Shown here: piece after piece, positions 15,584-24,437 of the stretch
How the letters are laid out: the number at the start of each line of letters is the position of its first letter
Numbering within the stretch: position 1 is the stretch's first letter
Source: GCA-2731375 sp002731375
GTDB lineage: Bacteria > Pseudomonadota > Alphaproteobacteria > GCA-2731375
Length of the DNA: 64,000 nucleotides
Direction: 5' to 3'
Assembly: GCA_030752605.1 (NCBI GenBank)
Contig: JASMDX010000078.1
Span: 1-64,000, forward strand
Notes under the pieces: generated by a model
Databases searched by the model: none
Told to the model about the DNA's origin: nothing
Seen by the model: the letters and a program-made list of their open reading frames with translations, nothing else
Program-made: the position numbers and the translations under genes

Positions 15584-16942
15584 ATGGATTTATCCCGCTT
15601 CGGCCCCACGACCATTCTTGCCGTTGCGACTTTTTCCATGCTGGCCCAGCAGGCGTTTTCCTATGTCTGCCAGATCGTCATGCCCATCCTGGCCGACCGC
15701 CTGGCGGAGCAATTTGATGTCTCGCCGGCCTGGCTGGGCCTGTATCTGTTCCTGCAGAACGTCATGTCGATTATCGCCGCCATTGGCTGCGGCAGCTTCA
15801 TTCTGCGTTACGGCCCGCTCCGGGTCAGCCAGGCGGCGCTCATTTTCATGTGCGGCAGCATGTTGATCGTCGCATCAGGACAGCTATGGCTCTATCCCCT
15901 GGGAGCCATGCTGCTTGGCGCGGGCTCTACCTCGACGCCGGCCAGTTCCACCATCCTGGCCCGCGTCTGCCCGCCGCGTCTTGTGGCGGTGATTTTTTCG
16001 ATCAAGCAAACGGGCGTGCCGGTGGGCAGTCTGATCGCCGGTCTATTGCTGCCGTTTCTACTCGGCCTGGTCTTCTACAGCGCCACCCTGAGCACCACTG
16101 TCCGCCTTGGCCCCTTTGGCACCGCCCTGGCGACGGCTCTGATCATTCTGCTGGTGGCGTTGTCCCTGCAACCGCTTCGGGCCTATTTCGATAGCGTCAA
16201 GGACCCTACCCAGAAGATCAGTTTTGGCGATCTGCCCGCCACCCTGAGAATGGTGTTGCAGAACCCGAATTTGCGTGACATTGCCTTTGCCGCATTTGCT
16301 TTTGGCGGTTTGCAGTCGATCTTCTCCGGCTTTTTCATTCTCTATCTGCTCGACGGCATGGACTATTCCGAGATCGAGGCGGGCTCCGCCTTTGCCATTT
16401 CATCCTTTACCGCCATCTGGGCCCGTATATTGTGGGGTACCATGAGTGGTTTCGTGCCGCCGCGCTGGATTTTCGCCGGCATCGGTTTTTTCGGTGGCGT
16501 GGCGGCCTTGCTGATGACGCAACTCGATTTTACCTGGAGCCTGAACGGCATTATTGCGGTGGCTATCCTGTTTAATATCACGGGACTCAGCTGGCACGGC
16601 ATTCTGTTGGCGGAGACGGCGCGCCTGGCACCCGAGGGACAGGTCGGCGGAGTCACCGGTGGGGTGCTTTCCTTCACCTCGCTCTCCATGATGATTTACC
16701 CGGCGGTCTATGGCCTGATCCTGGCCGCCACGGGCTCCTACGAGATCGGTTTCGCCATCGCCTCGATCCCCGCCTTTGCCGCCTTTGTCATTTTCCTTAA
16801 CCCCACCTATCCCGGTTCGTGGCTGGGATTTTGCCTAAGCCTTGGACGCAGTTTGGCGACCATGCGCGCCCTGGCCCAGGCCACCCTGGTCTTGGCCCTG
16901 GGTGTGGGCGTCGGGCTAGCGTTTCACACCATGGGTTATTAG
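15584..16942 (+). CDS. MFS transporter, probably paired with the HlyD-like adaptor
   Basis: 452-residue major facilitator with about 12 membrane segments, start ATG 15584 behind GGAGCAGAGG. Hydrophobic blocks include SIIAAIGCGSFILRYGPLRV near the N-terminus and FAISSFTAIWARILWG in the C-terminal half. The segment FSIKQTGVPVGSLIAGLLLP resembles the TM5 motif C region of antiporters. The paired adaptor suggests an EmrAB-like export unit, although most EmrB-type pumps have 14 segments. It converges with boxB, 14 bp apart. Confidence 0.82.
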   Translation: MDLSRFGPTTILAVATFSMLAQQAFSYVCQIVMPILADRLAEQFDVSPAWLGLYLFLQNVMSIIAAIGCGSFILRYGPLRVSQAALIFMCGSMLIVASGQLWLYPLGAMLLGAGSTSTPASSTILARVCPPRLVAVIFSIKQTGVPVGSLIAGLLLPFLLGLVFYSATLSTTVRLGPFGTALATALIILLVALSLQPLRAYFDSVKDPTQKISFGDLPATLRMVLQNPNLRDIAFAAFAFGGLQSIFSGFFILYLLDGMDYSEIEAGSAFAISSFTAIWARILWGTMSGFVPPRWIFAGIGFFGGVAALLMTQLDFTWSLNGIIAVAILFNITGLSWHGILLAETARLAPEGQVGGVTGGVLSFTSLSMMIYPAVYGLILAATGSYEIGFAIASIPAFAAFVIFLNPTYPGSWLGFCLSLGRSLATMRALAQATLVLALGVGVGLAFHTMGY

Positions 16943-16956
16943 GCCCGAGGCACGTC

Positions 16957-18387
16957 CTAATTCAGGCGCACATACTCGAAATCTATCGGCTGGTTGTTGA
17001 TGCCCCGAGCCGGTGGGGCGATCCAGGCGGCGTACTTGCCTGGCTCCGTGATCGGTTGCATCAGGCCGATGACAAAGGCGCGGTCGGCTTCGGTGGGTAG
17101 CCAGTTGCCGTGGTTTTCGGTCCAGGCCGCCTCGGTGATCACCTCGCCATCGGGGCTGACCTGTAGGCCGCCGGTATTGGCTTGATTGAAGCTGCCGATC
17201 TGCCGGTTGAAGGCGCGGTGAGGCAATTTCAGTTCGAAATTGATGCCGTGGCGTTTAATGATCTGGTTCCAGCGGCGCACGCCCCGGCCGCAGTCGATGG
17301 CATATTCATCCCGCAGACGTTCGTTGATCACGGTCAGGGCGTTGTCCTCGCGGGTGACGAATTTCTCGCCGTCCAATTCCAGGATCGGATAAATATCGTT
17401 GCCCAGTTTATGATCGTCGTCGATCTTGGTTTCCTCAAAACGGCCCTTCAGTCCCATGGAAAAGAAATTCGCCGCGTTGGTGGAACGTTCGGAGCCGAAC
17501 AGATCCAGGGAAACGGAGAAGTGGAAGTTCAGATATTTCTGGACGGTCGGCAGATCGATACCACCCATCTTGCGCACGGCGTCCTCGCCATGTTCGTTCG
17601 TCAACTCGCAGGCCCGCTGAATAACTCGGCCAACACCGGTCTCGCCCACGAACATATGATGGGCTTCCTCGGTCAGCATGAAACGGCAGGTGCGTGACAG
17701 CGGATCGAAACCGCTTTCCGCCAACGAGGCCAACTGATATTTGCCATCCCTGTCCGTGAAGTAGGTGAACATATAGAACGACAGCCAATCCGGCGTCTTC
17801 TCGTTGAAGGCGCCCAGGATGCGGGGCTTGTCCACATCGCCGGAATGGCGCTGCAGCATAGCGTCGGCCTCTTCCCGGCCATCGCGACCAAAATAGCCGT
17901 GTAGCAGATAGACCATAGCCCAAAGGTGGCGGCCTTCTTCCACATTGACCTGGAACAGGTTGCGCAGATCATACAGTGACGGCGCGGTTAGGCCCAGCTG
18001 CCGTTGTTGCTCCACCGAGGCTGGCTCGGTATCGCCTTGGGTCACGATCAGGCGGCGCAGCATGCCGCGGTATTCGCCGGGTACGTCCTGCCAGGCGGCC
18101 TCGCCCTTATGTTCGCCGAAATTAACCTTGCGGTCCTGCTCGGGCTCCGCCAGGAAGATGCCCCAACGGTAGTCAGGCATTTTCACATGGCCAAAATTCG
18201 CCCAGCCCTTGGAATCCACACTCACCGCCGTGCGCAAATACACGTTATGGGCCTGGAATTCCGTGGGACCCATTTCCTGCCACCATTGCAGATAGTTCGG
18301 CTGCCAGGCCTCCAGGGCACGTTGCAGGCGCCGATCCTCGGACAGGTCCACATTGTTGGGAATGCGTTCTTGATAATCAATGGCCAT
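16957..18387 (-). CDS. boxB: benzoyl-CoA 2,3-epoxidase, oxygenase component BoxB
   Basis: 476-residue diiron enzyme that epoxidises benzoyl-CoA to 2,3-epoxybenzoyl-CoA. It matches my memory of Azoarcus BoxB over its full length, for example TAVSVDSKGWANFGHVKMPD, TQGDTEPASVEQQR, LYDLRNLFQVNVEEGRHLW and the C-terminal PARGINNQP. Iron ligands are visible as two ExxH motifs, in VEEGRHLW and LTEEAHHMF. Electrons normally come from the FAD/Fe-S reductase BoxA, which is not in this window. The gene follows boxC by three bases in one operon, read from the promoter near 20110-20139. Confidence 0.97.
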   Translation of the reverse strand: MAIDYQERIPNNVDLSEDRRLQRALEAWQPNYLQWWQEMGPTEFQAHNVYLRTAVSVDSKGWANFGHVKMPDYRWGIFLAEPEQDRKVNFGEHKGEAAWQDVPGEYRGMLRRLIVTQGDTEPASVEQQRQLGLTAPSLYDLRNLFQVNVEEGRHLWAMVYLLHGYFGRDGREEADAMLQRHSGDVDKPRILGAFNEKTPDWLSFYMFTYFTDRDGKYQLASLAESGFDPLSRTCRFMLTEEAHHMFVGETGVGRVIQRACELTNEHGEDAVRKMGGIDLPTVQKYLNFHFSVSLDLFGSERSTNAANFFSMGLKGRFEETKIDDDHKLGNDIYPILELDGEKFVTREDNALTVINERLRDEYAIDCGRGVRRWNQIIKRHGINFELKLPHRAFNRQIGSFNQANTGGLQVSPDGEVITEAAWTENHGNWLPTEADRAFVIGLMQPITEPGKYAAWIAPPARGINNQPIDFEYVRLN

Positions 18388-18390
18388 GGT

Positions 18391-20040
18391 TCAGACCCTC
18401 CTTTTGTCGAATTCGCTGCGTTGGCCGCTGCCGTAAAGTGGCAACGCGCCCATTTCGCCAACCGCGTTGGGGCGCTGGAAGATCCAGTTCTGCCAGGCGG
18501 AGAGGCGCGAGAAGATTTTGCTTTCCATGGTTTCCGGTCCACCGAAACGCAGATTTGCTTCCATGCCGGTCAGGGCGTCCGGGGAAAACGCAGCCCTTTC
18601 CTCGATGGCAATGCGGACCTCGTCCTGCCAATCGATGTCATCGGGAGCGAAAGTAACCAGACCGGCCTTTTCCGCATCCAGGGCTTCCATAGCCTCGCCC
18701 TGGCGTTGTGCCAGCTCCGTTACCGTCGCCTCGTCATCAAGGAAGCGCGATTGCAGCCGGGTCAGGCCGTTGACCATCTGGTAGGGACCAAAGTTCATGG
18801 CAGTCAGGGACACGGTGGCCGGGGGCCGGTTGTCGCCTTCGAACTGGCCATCCAGCATATAGCCACGGTCGGCGGCCAGGGCCAGCTCCAACAAAGTGCC
18901 GGTGAAGCAGGACGCCGGCTCGATCATGGCGAAGATGCTACGCGAGGTCACGTCGATACGCTTCAGGGTGCGCTTGAGATACAGCGTTATCTCACGCACC
19001 AGCCAATGGTCCTGGTTGGCGGCCAGAGCGGCATCATGGGCCGCGACCAGATCGCCGTCGCCACTGGTTTGGAAAAGCCAGGTGCCGATCTCGTTTTCGT
19101 TGGTGCGTAGATGCAGGATGGCATCGTCCAGTTCCCGCGCCAGGCGCAGGGACCAAAAATCAGCGCCCAGCGCCTGGATGCCGTCGCCATCCGAGGGAGG
19201 CATGTCAGTGGGCGCCTGCACGTGAATGGTGGCGGTGCGGGCGCTGCGGTCGATTTCCATGCTAACCGCGGAATAAGTGATGCTGTCGCCGTCGATTGAC
19301 CGCTGTAGGGGGCTGAGTGTAATGCCTTGGCCCTCGGGCGGACGGCTTGATGCCGCTACCGCCGCCGCCGCGCGGGCCTCGACGGCGCCTTCGTATTTGG
19401 AGCGTGGGGCGATTTCATCGATCAGGCGCCAATCCACGGCGCGCTGGCCGCGCATACCCTCTTCCAGGGTGCAGAAGAAATCGGCCCGGTCGCGGCGAAT
19501 TTTCCGTTTATCCGCCAGACGGGTCAGGCCACCGGTGCCCGGCAGCACCGCCAAGAGGGGTACTTCGGGCAGGGAGACCGTGGTGGAGCCATCGTCGATC
19601 ATGACGATCTGGTCGCAGGCCAGGGCCAGCTCGTAACCGCCGCCGGCGCAGGGGCCGTTGACGGCGGCGATATAGGTTTGGCCGGAATGTTCCGAGGCAT
19701 CTTCGATGCTGTTCCGGGTCTCATTGGTGAATTTGCAGAAATTGACCTTGTGGTCGTGGGACGAGGTCGCCAGCATCCGGATGTTGGCGCCGGCGCAAAA
19801 AATCCGATCCTTGGCCGAGGTCACGATCACGGCGGCCACTTCCGGATGCTCGAAGCGAAGGCGCTGCACCGTGTCATAAAGTTCGATATCGACGCCAAGG
19901 TCATAGGAATTCAGTTTCAGCTCATAACCGTCGCGCAGGCCGCCGCCTTCGTCGACGGCCATGGCCAGGGTCGCGACCCTGCCATCAATGGATAGCTGCC
20001 AATGCCGGTACGATGCCGGCTCGGTGCGAAAATCAATCAT
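18391..20040 (-). CDS. boxC: 2,3-epoxybenzoyl-CoA dihydrolase BoxC
   Basis: 549-residue member of the enoyl-CoA hydratase/isomerase superfamily with two crotonase-like domains. It hydrolyses the ring of 2,3-epoxybenzoyl-CoA to 3,4-dehydroadipyl-CoA semialdehyde and formate. Visible landmarks are FCAGANIRMLATSSHDHKVN, NGPCAGGGYELALACDQIVM and PLLAVLPGTGGLTRLADKR in the first half. In the second half they are IEPASCFTGTLLELALAADR and LTAMNFGPYQMVNGLTRLQS. The length and two-domain layout are those of BoxC. It is the first gene of the boxCB operon, about 70 nt downstream of the predicted -10 box. Confidence 0.97.
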   Translation of the reverse strand: MIDFRTEPASYRHWQLSIDGRVATLAMAVDEGGGLRDGYELKLNSYDLGVDIELYDTVQRLRFEHPEVAAVIVTSAKDRIFCAGANIRMLATSSHDHKVNFCKFTNETRNSIEDASEHSGQTYIAAVNGPCAGGGYELALACDQIVMIDDGSTTVSLPEVPLLAVLPGTGGLTRLADKRKIRRDRADFFCTLEEGMRGQRAVDWRLIDEIAPRSKYEGAVEARAAAAVAASSRPPEGQGITLSPLQRSIDGDSITYSAVSMEIDRSARTATIHVQAPTDMPPSDGDGIQALGADFWSLRLARELDDAILHLRTNENEIGTWLFQTSGDGDLVAAHDAALAANQDHWLVREITLYLKRTLKRIDVTSRSIFAMIEPASCFTGTLLELALAADRGYMLDGQFEGDNRPPATVSLTAMNFGPYQMVNGLTRLQSRFLDDEATVTELAQRQGEAMEALDAEKAGLVTFAPDDIDWQDEVRIAIEERAAFSPDALTGMEANLRFGGPETMESKIFSRLSAWQNWIFQRPNAVGEMGALPLYGSGQRSEFDKRRV

Positions 20041-20109
20041 CTGATCTGGTCCCCAATGCCCCAGGTCTTATTGAATGCGTCCTTAATGGATATCCTTAAA
20101 CAGCAATAG

Positions 20110-20139
20110 GCATTATAATGCAGAATTTATCAAGATCAA
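20110..20139 (-). promoter_or_regulatory. boxCB promoter with palindromic TGCA element
   Basis: On the minus strand the -35 is TTGATC (20139-20134), the spacer is 16 nt, and the -10 is a perfect TATAAT (20117-20112). The -10 is embedded in the perfect palindrome GCATTATAATGC (20110-20121), with a TGCA at 20119-20122. The same GCATTATAAT occurs in front of the boxR/flavodoxin region. BoxR and the related BzdR are known to bind TGCA-containing repeats overlapping the -10 region. This site is therefore a candidate operator. Operator function is inference; the sequence identity is direct. Confidence 0.65.
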
Positions 20140-20142
20140 GAA

Positions 20143-21054
20143 TTATGTCTCATGTTTCTTTGCTGCACCTGCATCATGCACTCCTTCGCGATAGAGGACA
20201 TAGATGCCCGTGGCAATCAATATGGCGGCGCCGATCAGGGTCCAACGATCGGGCAGGTTGCCGAAAACCAGATAACCGAACAGGGTGTTCCATAACAGCG
20301 CCGTATAGGACAGAGGCGCCAGCACGGCCACGGGGGCATATTCGAAGGAACGGATCAGGATGTAATGACCCAAGCCTCCCATGATCCCCAGGAGCGCCAA
20401 AAGCAGCCATACGACGATCCCGTTCGGTGCTTCCCAATAAAAAGGCACCGCCAGGCTGGCCAGCACGGCGCCAACCAGGGCGGAGATAAAAAGGGTCGCC
20501 ATGGGGTCATCGGTATCGGACAGCATACGCGTGGTGATCTGATACAGGGCAAAGGCCAGGGCCAGACCCAGCAACATCCAGGCGGCCCAATGCACCACGC
20601 CCATGCCGGGGCGGACGATGATCATGGCGCCGATAAAGCCGATGGCCACGGCGGCCCAACGGCGCCGGCCGACCACCTCGCCCAACAAGGGAACGCTCAG
20701 CGCCGTGACCATCAGGGGCGAGACAAAGGTAATGGCGACAGCGTCCGCCAGGGACATGTACCTGATGGCGGTAAAAAAGATCACTGTACACAGCACCAGC
20801 AACAGGGAACGAAAAATCTGCAGCCATGGCCGCGAGGTGCGTAGCAGGCCAAGACCGCGCCGAGGCCAGAATATTGCCGCCATGATGACGAATTGAAAGA
20901 AATACCGGGCCCAAGTGATTTGCGCCACCGGTTGGCTCTGGCCCAAATATTTGGCCAGCAGATCCATCAGGGACAACAGCAGCATGGCCGCCAGCGCCAG
21001 CAGGATGCCGACCAGTTGGTTGCGCCCCGTGGCGGCTGATTTGACTGTGGTCAT
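20143..21054 (-). CDS. EamA/DMT-family transporter (copy A)
   Basis: 303-residue drug/metabolite transporter with ten hydrophobic segments in two EamA repeats. Examples are LVGILLALAAMLLLSLMDLL in the first repeat and EYAPVAVLAPLSYTALLWNT in the second. It overlaps the upstream paralogue at 21051 by an ATGA junction, so the pair is translationally coupled. The two proteins are alike over most of their length (for example GFIGAMIIVRPGMGV in both), a tandem duplication. It ends 21 bp before the palindrome at the boxCB promoter, so readthrough could reach boxC. Substrate unknown; such proteins usually export small metabolites. Confidence 0.88.
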   Translation of the reverse strand: MTTVKSAATGRNQLVGILLALAAMLLLSLMDLLAKYLGQSQPVAQITWARYFFQFVIMAAIFWPRRGLGLLRTSRPWLQIFRSLLLVLCTVIFFTAIRYMSLADAVAITFVSPLMVTALSVPLLGEVVGRRRWAAVAIGFIGAMIIVRPGMGVVHWAAWMLLGLALAFALYQITTRMLSDTDDPMATLFISALVGAVLASLAVPFYWEAPNGIVVWLLLALLGIMGGLGHYILIRSFEYAPVAVLAPLSYTALLWNTLFGYLVFGNLPDRWTLIGAAILIATGIYVLYREGVHDAGAAKKHET

Positions 21055-21959
21055 CGGCCCGTCCGCGCCGCCTCTTTATTGCGGACCCCTTCGCGGTAGA
21101 GGATATAGATACCCGTGGCGATCAGAATGGCTGCGCCGCCAACGGTCCACCGGTCGGGCAGATCGCCGAAGACGAAGTAGCCGTTCAAGGTGTTCCACAG
21201 CAACGCGGTATAGGACAGTGGCGCCAGCACCGCCACGGGGGCAAATTCAAAGGATCTGATCAAGATGTAATGGGCAATGCCACCGATCACGCCCATGTTG
21301 GCCATCATCAGCCACTGTTTCAGCCCCACTGGTGTCTGCCAATAAAACGGCACCACAAGGCTGACCAGCACGGTGCCCACTATGGCGGAGAAAAACAATG
21401 TCGTAATGGGGTCGTCTGTGCGCGACAGCATCCGCGTGGTGGTCTGGTACAGAGCATAGGCGAAGGCCATGCCCAACAACAGCCAGGCGGCCCAATGCAT
21501 TACGCCCATGCCGGGGCGGACGATGATCATGGCGCCGATGAAGCCGATGGCGACGGCGCTCCAACGGCGCCGGCCCACCACTTCGCCCAGGAACGGCACG
21601 CTCAACGCGGTGACCAGAAGGGGCGAAACAAAGCTGATGGAGACTGCGTCCGCCAGGGGCATGTATTGAATTGCGGTGAAGAAAATCACCGTACAGAGCA
21701 CCAACAGCAATGAGCGAAACAGCTGTAGCCCAGGTCGCTTCGTCCTCAACAGATCAAAGCCGCGTCTTGGCCAAAAGATCACCACCATGACGGCGAAATT
21801 GCCAAAGTATCTGGCCCACACGATCTGCGCTACCGGCATGGTCTGGCCCAGATACTTGGCCTGCAGATCCATCATCGAGAACAGCATGATCGCTGATAGC
21901 GCCAATAGAATGCCGGCGAGCTGATTCTGACCGACGGCTACTGACTTTGGCGGCGTCAC
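21051..21959 (-). CDS. EamA/DMT-family transporter (copy B)
   Basis: 302-residue paralogue of the following gene with the same ten-segment EamA architecture, beginning near the N-terminus with QLAGILLALSAIMLFSMMDL. It abuts the stop of the upstream coiled-coil gene (21960), so all three genes probably share a transcript. Divergence from copy A is concentrated in loops, e.g. KQWLMMANMGVIGG against VVWLLLALLGIMGG. The pair may act as homologous but non-identical partners, as known for some two-gene DMT exporters of the SMR group, but EamA proteins normally work alone. Confidence 0.88.
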   Translation of the reverse strand: MTPPKSVAVGQNQLAGILLALSAIMLFSMMDLQAKYLGQTMPVAQIVWARYFGNFAVMVVIFWPRRGFDLLRTKRPGLQLFRSLLLVLCTVIFFTAIQYMPLADAVSISFVSPLLVTALSVPFLGEVVGRRRWSAVAIGFIGAMIIVRPGMGVMHWAAWLLLGMAFAYALYQTTTRMLSRTDDPITTLFFSAIVGTVLVSLVVPFYWQTPVGLKQWLMMANMGVIGGIAHYILIRSFEFAPVAVLAPLSYTALLWNTLNGYFVFGDLPDRWTVGGAAILIATGIYILYREGVRNKEAARTGR

Positions 21960-22889
21960 CTAATTCAAACGTCCCAGGGCCTTAGCCATCAGCACGTCCA
22001 GTTTGCTCACGTCCGAGGACAGTAACACCGTTGCCAGGATGTCATCAGGATCATTTTCCTCGGCCTGATCCAGGGCCTCCTGGAATTGCGACAAATTGTG
22101 ATCCAAATGCTGGCGGAAGCTGTCGTCGGCTTCGTAATTGGCGCGAATGGCATCAAGCGAAAAGCGGTCTAGGTTGCGTACGATACGGCGGGCGAAAATG
22201 CCCCGGTCGCCGTCCAGATAGCGTTCCCTGGCATCCTCGGGCACATTCTTTTCCATGGCCCACTCCAGATCAATCGCCAGCGAATTCATTCGCTCGGTGA
22301 CGAAGGTCATGTTGTGCATCAATGCCTTGCGCCGGTTTAGGGAGCTGCTCTCTTCAATGTTCGCGGCATCGGCATGGGCTTGTTCACTGACCTGGCGCAA
22401 TTCCTCTGCCTGACGGCGATAGCTTTCACCGACTGCATCGGCGGCTTGGCTGGTGCGCTCGGTCAGCTGTTCCAACTCGCTCGCATTACGGCTCAATTGC
22501 TCGCCCAGGCGCAACAGACGCGCCTCGCTGCCCTTGGATTGACCGGACAGATCATCAAGGGCTTGACGCAAATCCTTGCTGAAAGCCGCAATCTGTTGCG
22601 ATAGCCGCTTTGATCCGTCGCGTAAATCGTTGCCCTGTTCAGCCATGCTCGAGCCGGCGGCGCGCAGGCGTCCCGCCCCCCGCACACCAGCGGCGGCGAC
22701 ATTCTGGATCTCCTGGCGAAAGGCGATGTCGGCGCCTAGGATTTGTGTTGCCCCCCGATCAGAAGCCTCGCTCAACGCGGTGGAGGCGCCCTCGAAGTAG
22801 ATGTGCGCACTTCGCAGCCACGCCGCTGCTTCGTCCGCTGCTTCAGCCGGGATCGGCAACTGGGTAGGTGGCGTCTCTATCTGCGACAT
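21960..22889 (-). CDS. alphaproteobacterial coiled-coil protein with conserved C-terminal module
   Basis: 309 aa from the ATG at 22889 behind AAGGA. Residues about 20-190 are strongly heptad-like, rich in Ala, Glu, Gln and Ser (for example LSQQIAAFSKDLRQALDDL), with no membrane segment or signal peptide. The C-terminal part, MNSLAIDLEWAMEKNVPEDA followed by RYLDGDRGIFARRIVRNLD and VLLSSDVSKLDVLMAKALGR, resembles the end of very large coiled-coil proteins of Alphaproteobacteria that databases often label kinesin-like or apolipoprotein-like. This is a short form of that architecture. Function unknown; a structural or surface-scaffold role is only a guess. Confidence 0.7.
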   Translation of the reverse strand: MSQIETPPTQLPIPAEAADEAAAWLRSAHIYFEGASTALSEASDRGATQILGADIAFRQEIQNVAAAGVRGAGRLRAAGSSMAEQGNDLRDGSKRLSQQIAAFSKDLRQALDDLSGQSKGSEARLLRLGEQLSRNASELEQLTERTSQAADAVGESYRRQAEELRQVSEQAHADAANIEESSSLNRRKALMHNMTFVTERMNSLAIDLEWAMEKNVPEDARERYLDGDRGIFARRIVRNLDRFSLDAIRANYEADDSFRQHLDHNLSQFQEALDQAEENDPDDILATVLLSSDVSKLDVLMAKALGRLN

Positions 22890-23566
22890 TGGGTTTTTCC
22901 TTTCGGACCCATGAATACGGCGCATTCCGCCAATTGTACTGATCTTTGCAGTTCGGCATACGGCGGGCGGACGTGTTGAACAAGGAAAAAATTAGGCTGA
23001 TTTCCGGTATGCGTGATGGCGACAACGAAGCGGGCCTTCTGGCCTGGCGTGACGCGCCCTCTGGTGAAGCGGATCACATCGCGCGGTTCCGTCAAATCCT
23101 CGACCATGGCAAAACTGTCGGAGCGGAAAGGCCGGTTCGCCTGCGACTTCTGCGCAAATGATAAACCATCGTAATAGTCGCTGCCCTGGCCGCTCTTGAA
23201 CTCCAGCTCCAGGGCATAGTAATTCCAGGCTTGTTCCGTCCGGTTAATCACTACTTTTTGCAAGGCGAAGCCCACGGCGTGCATGGTTTTGATGCGGCTG
23301 CCGAAATCCTCCGACTGGATATTGATGCCAACCACGACTTCGCCATCACCAAAGACTTCCTCCACCAAGATGAAGGGATCATCTAGGCTGCCTGTGCCTG
23401 ATGCCGCCAACAGGCGGAAATTGTCCGTTGCCTCGGAAAAGGTAATGCCCGACAGCGAAATGAAACCGGCAGCCGTGGCCGAATTGCCGTGGGCAGCCAC
23501 GGTCAAGGCCGTCAAGGCTCCCAGAAAAGGGCATATCCGCATAAAATGAGCGATCCATGCAAGCAT
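22877..23566 (-). CDS. hypothetical secreted protein
   Basis: 229 residues, or 221 from the ATG at 23542. The N-terminus CPFLGALTALTVAAHGNSATAAGF reads as a signal peptide with an AxA cleavage site, so the mature protein should be periplasmic or secreted. The rest is predicted mostly beta, with segments such as DDPFILVEEVFGDGEVVVGI and NYYALELEFKSGQGSDYYD. A single Cys pair lies near the end (AECAV, TQCRR). I do not recognise a family. It overlaps the start of the coiled-coil gene by 13 bases. Confidence 0.7.
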   Translation of the reverse strand: MLAWIAHFMRICPFLGALTALTVAAHGNSATAAGFISLSGITFSEATDNFRLLAASGTGSLDDPFILVEEVFGDGEVVVGINIQSEDFGSRIKTMHAVGFALQKVVINRTEQAWNYYALELEFKSGQGSDYYDGLSFAQKSQANRPFRSDSFAMVEDLTEPRDVIRFTRGRVTPGQKARFVVAITHTGNQPNFFLVQHVRPPYAELQRSVQLAECAVFMGPKGKTQCRR

Positions 23567-23627
23567 TCGCCATTGTTCCCGGCTGCGGCGCCCAGGTCAA
23601 AACTTCGCTGCGCCCATGGATGCAGCC

Positions 23628-24308
23628 TCAACCGACCCAGCCGCCGGCGAAAGGGATCACCTGGCCGACGAAGAAATCACTGTCATTACCGGCCAGGAAC
23701 AGCGCCAGTGCACAATCTTCCTCGGCCCGGGCCAGGCGGCCCAAGGGGACTTCCCGTTTCAGATTGGCCTGAAACTTGGGGTTTTCCTGCAGGCTTTCGG
23801 GATAATAGACGTCGCTCTCCACCCAGTTTTGTGCGATCAGGTTCATCTGGATGTTGTCGCGGGCCAGTTCAGTGCCCACCGAGCGCACATATCCCGCCTG
23901 GGCCCCACGCGCGGCGGTATAGGCGGCCAGCCGAGCGATCCCCCGCAAAGGCGTCGCACTGCCATAGACGATAATCTTGCCCGCCCCACGCTCGATCATT
24001 TGCGGTGCCACCTCGCGTACCAGCCGATGCAGGGGATGTACCATGACGTCGAAGGCGTTGGCCCAGATCTCGTCATCCACATCTGCCACGGCGGTGCCGT
24101 GATGATTGGGCGCGGCCAGATTGGCCAGCAGAATATCCACGGTGCCGACTTCGGCTACGATACGGGCGGCGGCTCCGTCCTCGGTCAGGTCGCTAACGTC
24201 CGCGATGACCTCGGCGCCCGCCTCGCGAAAAGTCGCCACGCTTTGCGGCCCCATGTAATCGCCCGCCTGGGTTACTAAGACCCGCTTGCCCGCCAATTTA
24301 CCCGTCAT
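23628..24308 (-). CDS. divergent short-chain dehydrogenase/reductase with Lys-to-Arg active site
   Basis: 226 aa from the ATG at 24308. The Rossmann start is KLAGKRVLVTQAGDYMGPQS, where the usual TGxxxGIG is degenerate. VDILLANLAA replaces the NNAG motif. The catalytic Ser and Tyr are present with standard spacing (S-x12-Y, from YGSATPLRGIARLAAY), but the expected YxxxK is YTAAR, so the catalytic Lys is replaced by Arg. This may slow hydride transfer or mark a changed chemistry. It is divergent from the molybdoenzyme gene (start 24438) with a shared 130-bp spacer. Confidence 0.82.
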   Translation of the reverse strand: MTGKLAGKRVLVTQAGDYMGPQSVATFREAGAEVIADVSDLTEDGAAARIVAEVGTVDILLANLAAPNHHGTAVADVDDEIWANAFDVMVHPLHRLVREVAPQMIERGAGKIIVYGSATPLRGIARLAAYTAARGAQAGYVRSVGTELARDNIQMNLIAQNWVESDVYYPESLQENPKFQANLKREVPLGRLARAEEDCALALFLAGNDSDFFVGQVIPFAGGWVG

Positions 24309-24437
24309 GCCACTGCCCAATCGCTTGTTCCAAACCGCTGTGGCATGGTAGCCCGCCGTGCGGGGGAAATCATTGATTTTCCAGCGCCGTTTCACCGTCT
24401 ATAGTCAGCTGCAGCTTGAATGATGGGGATATAGCTG

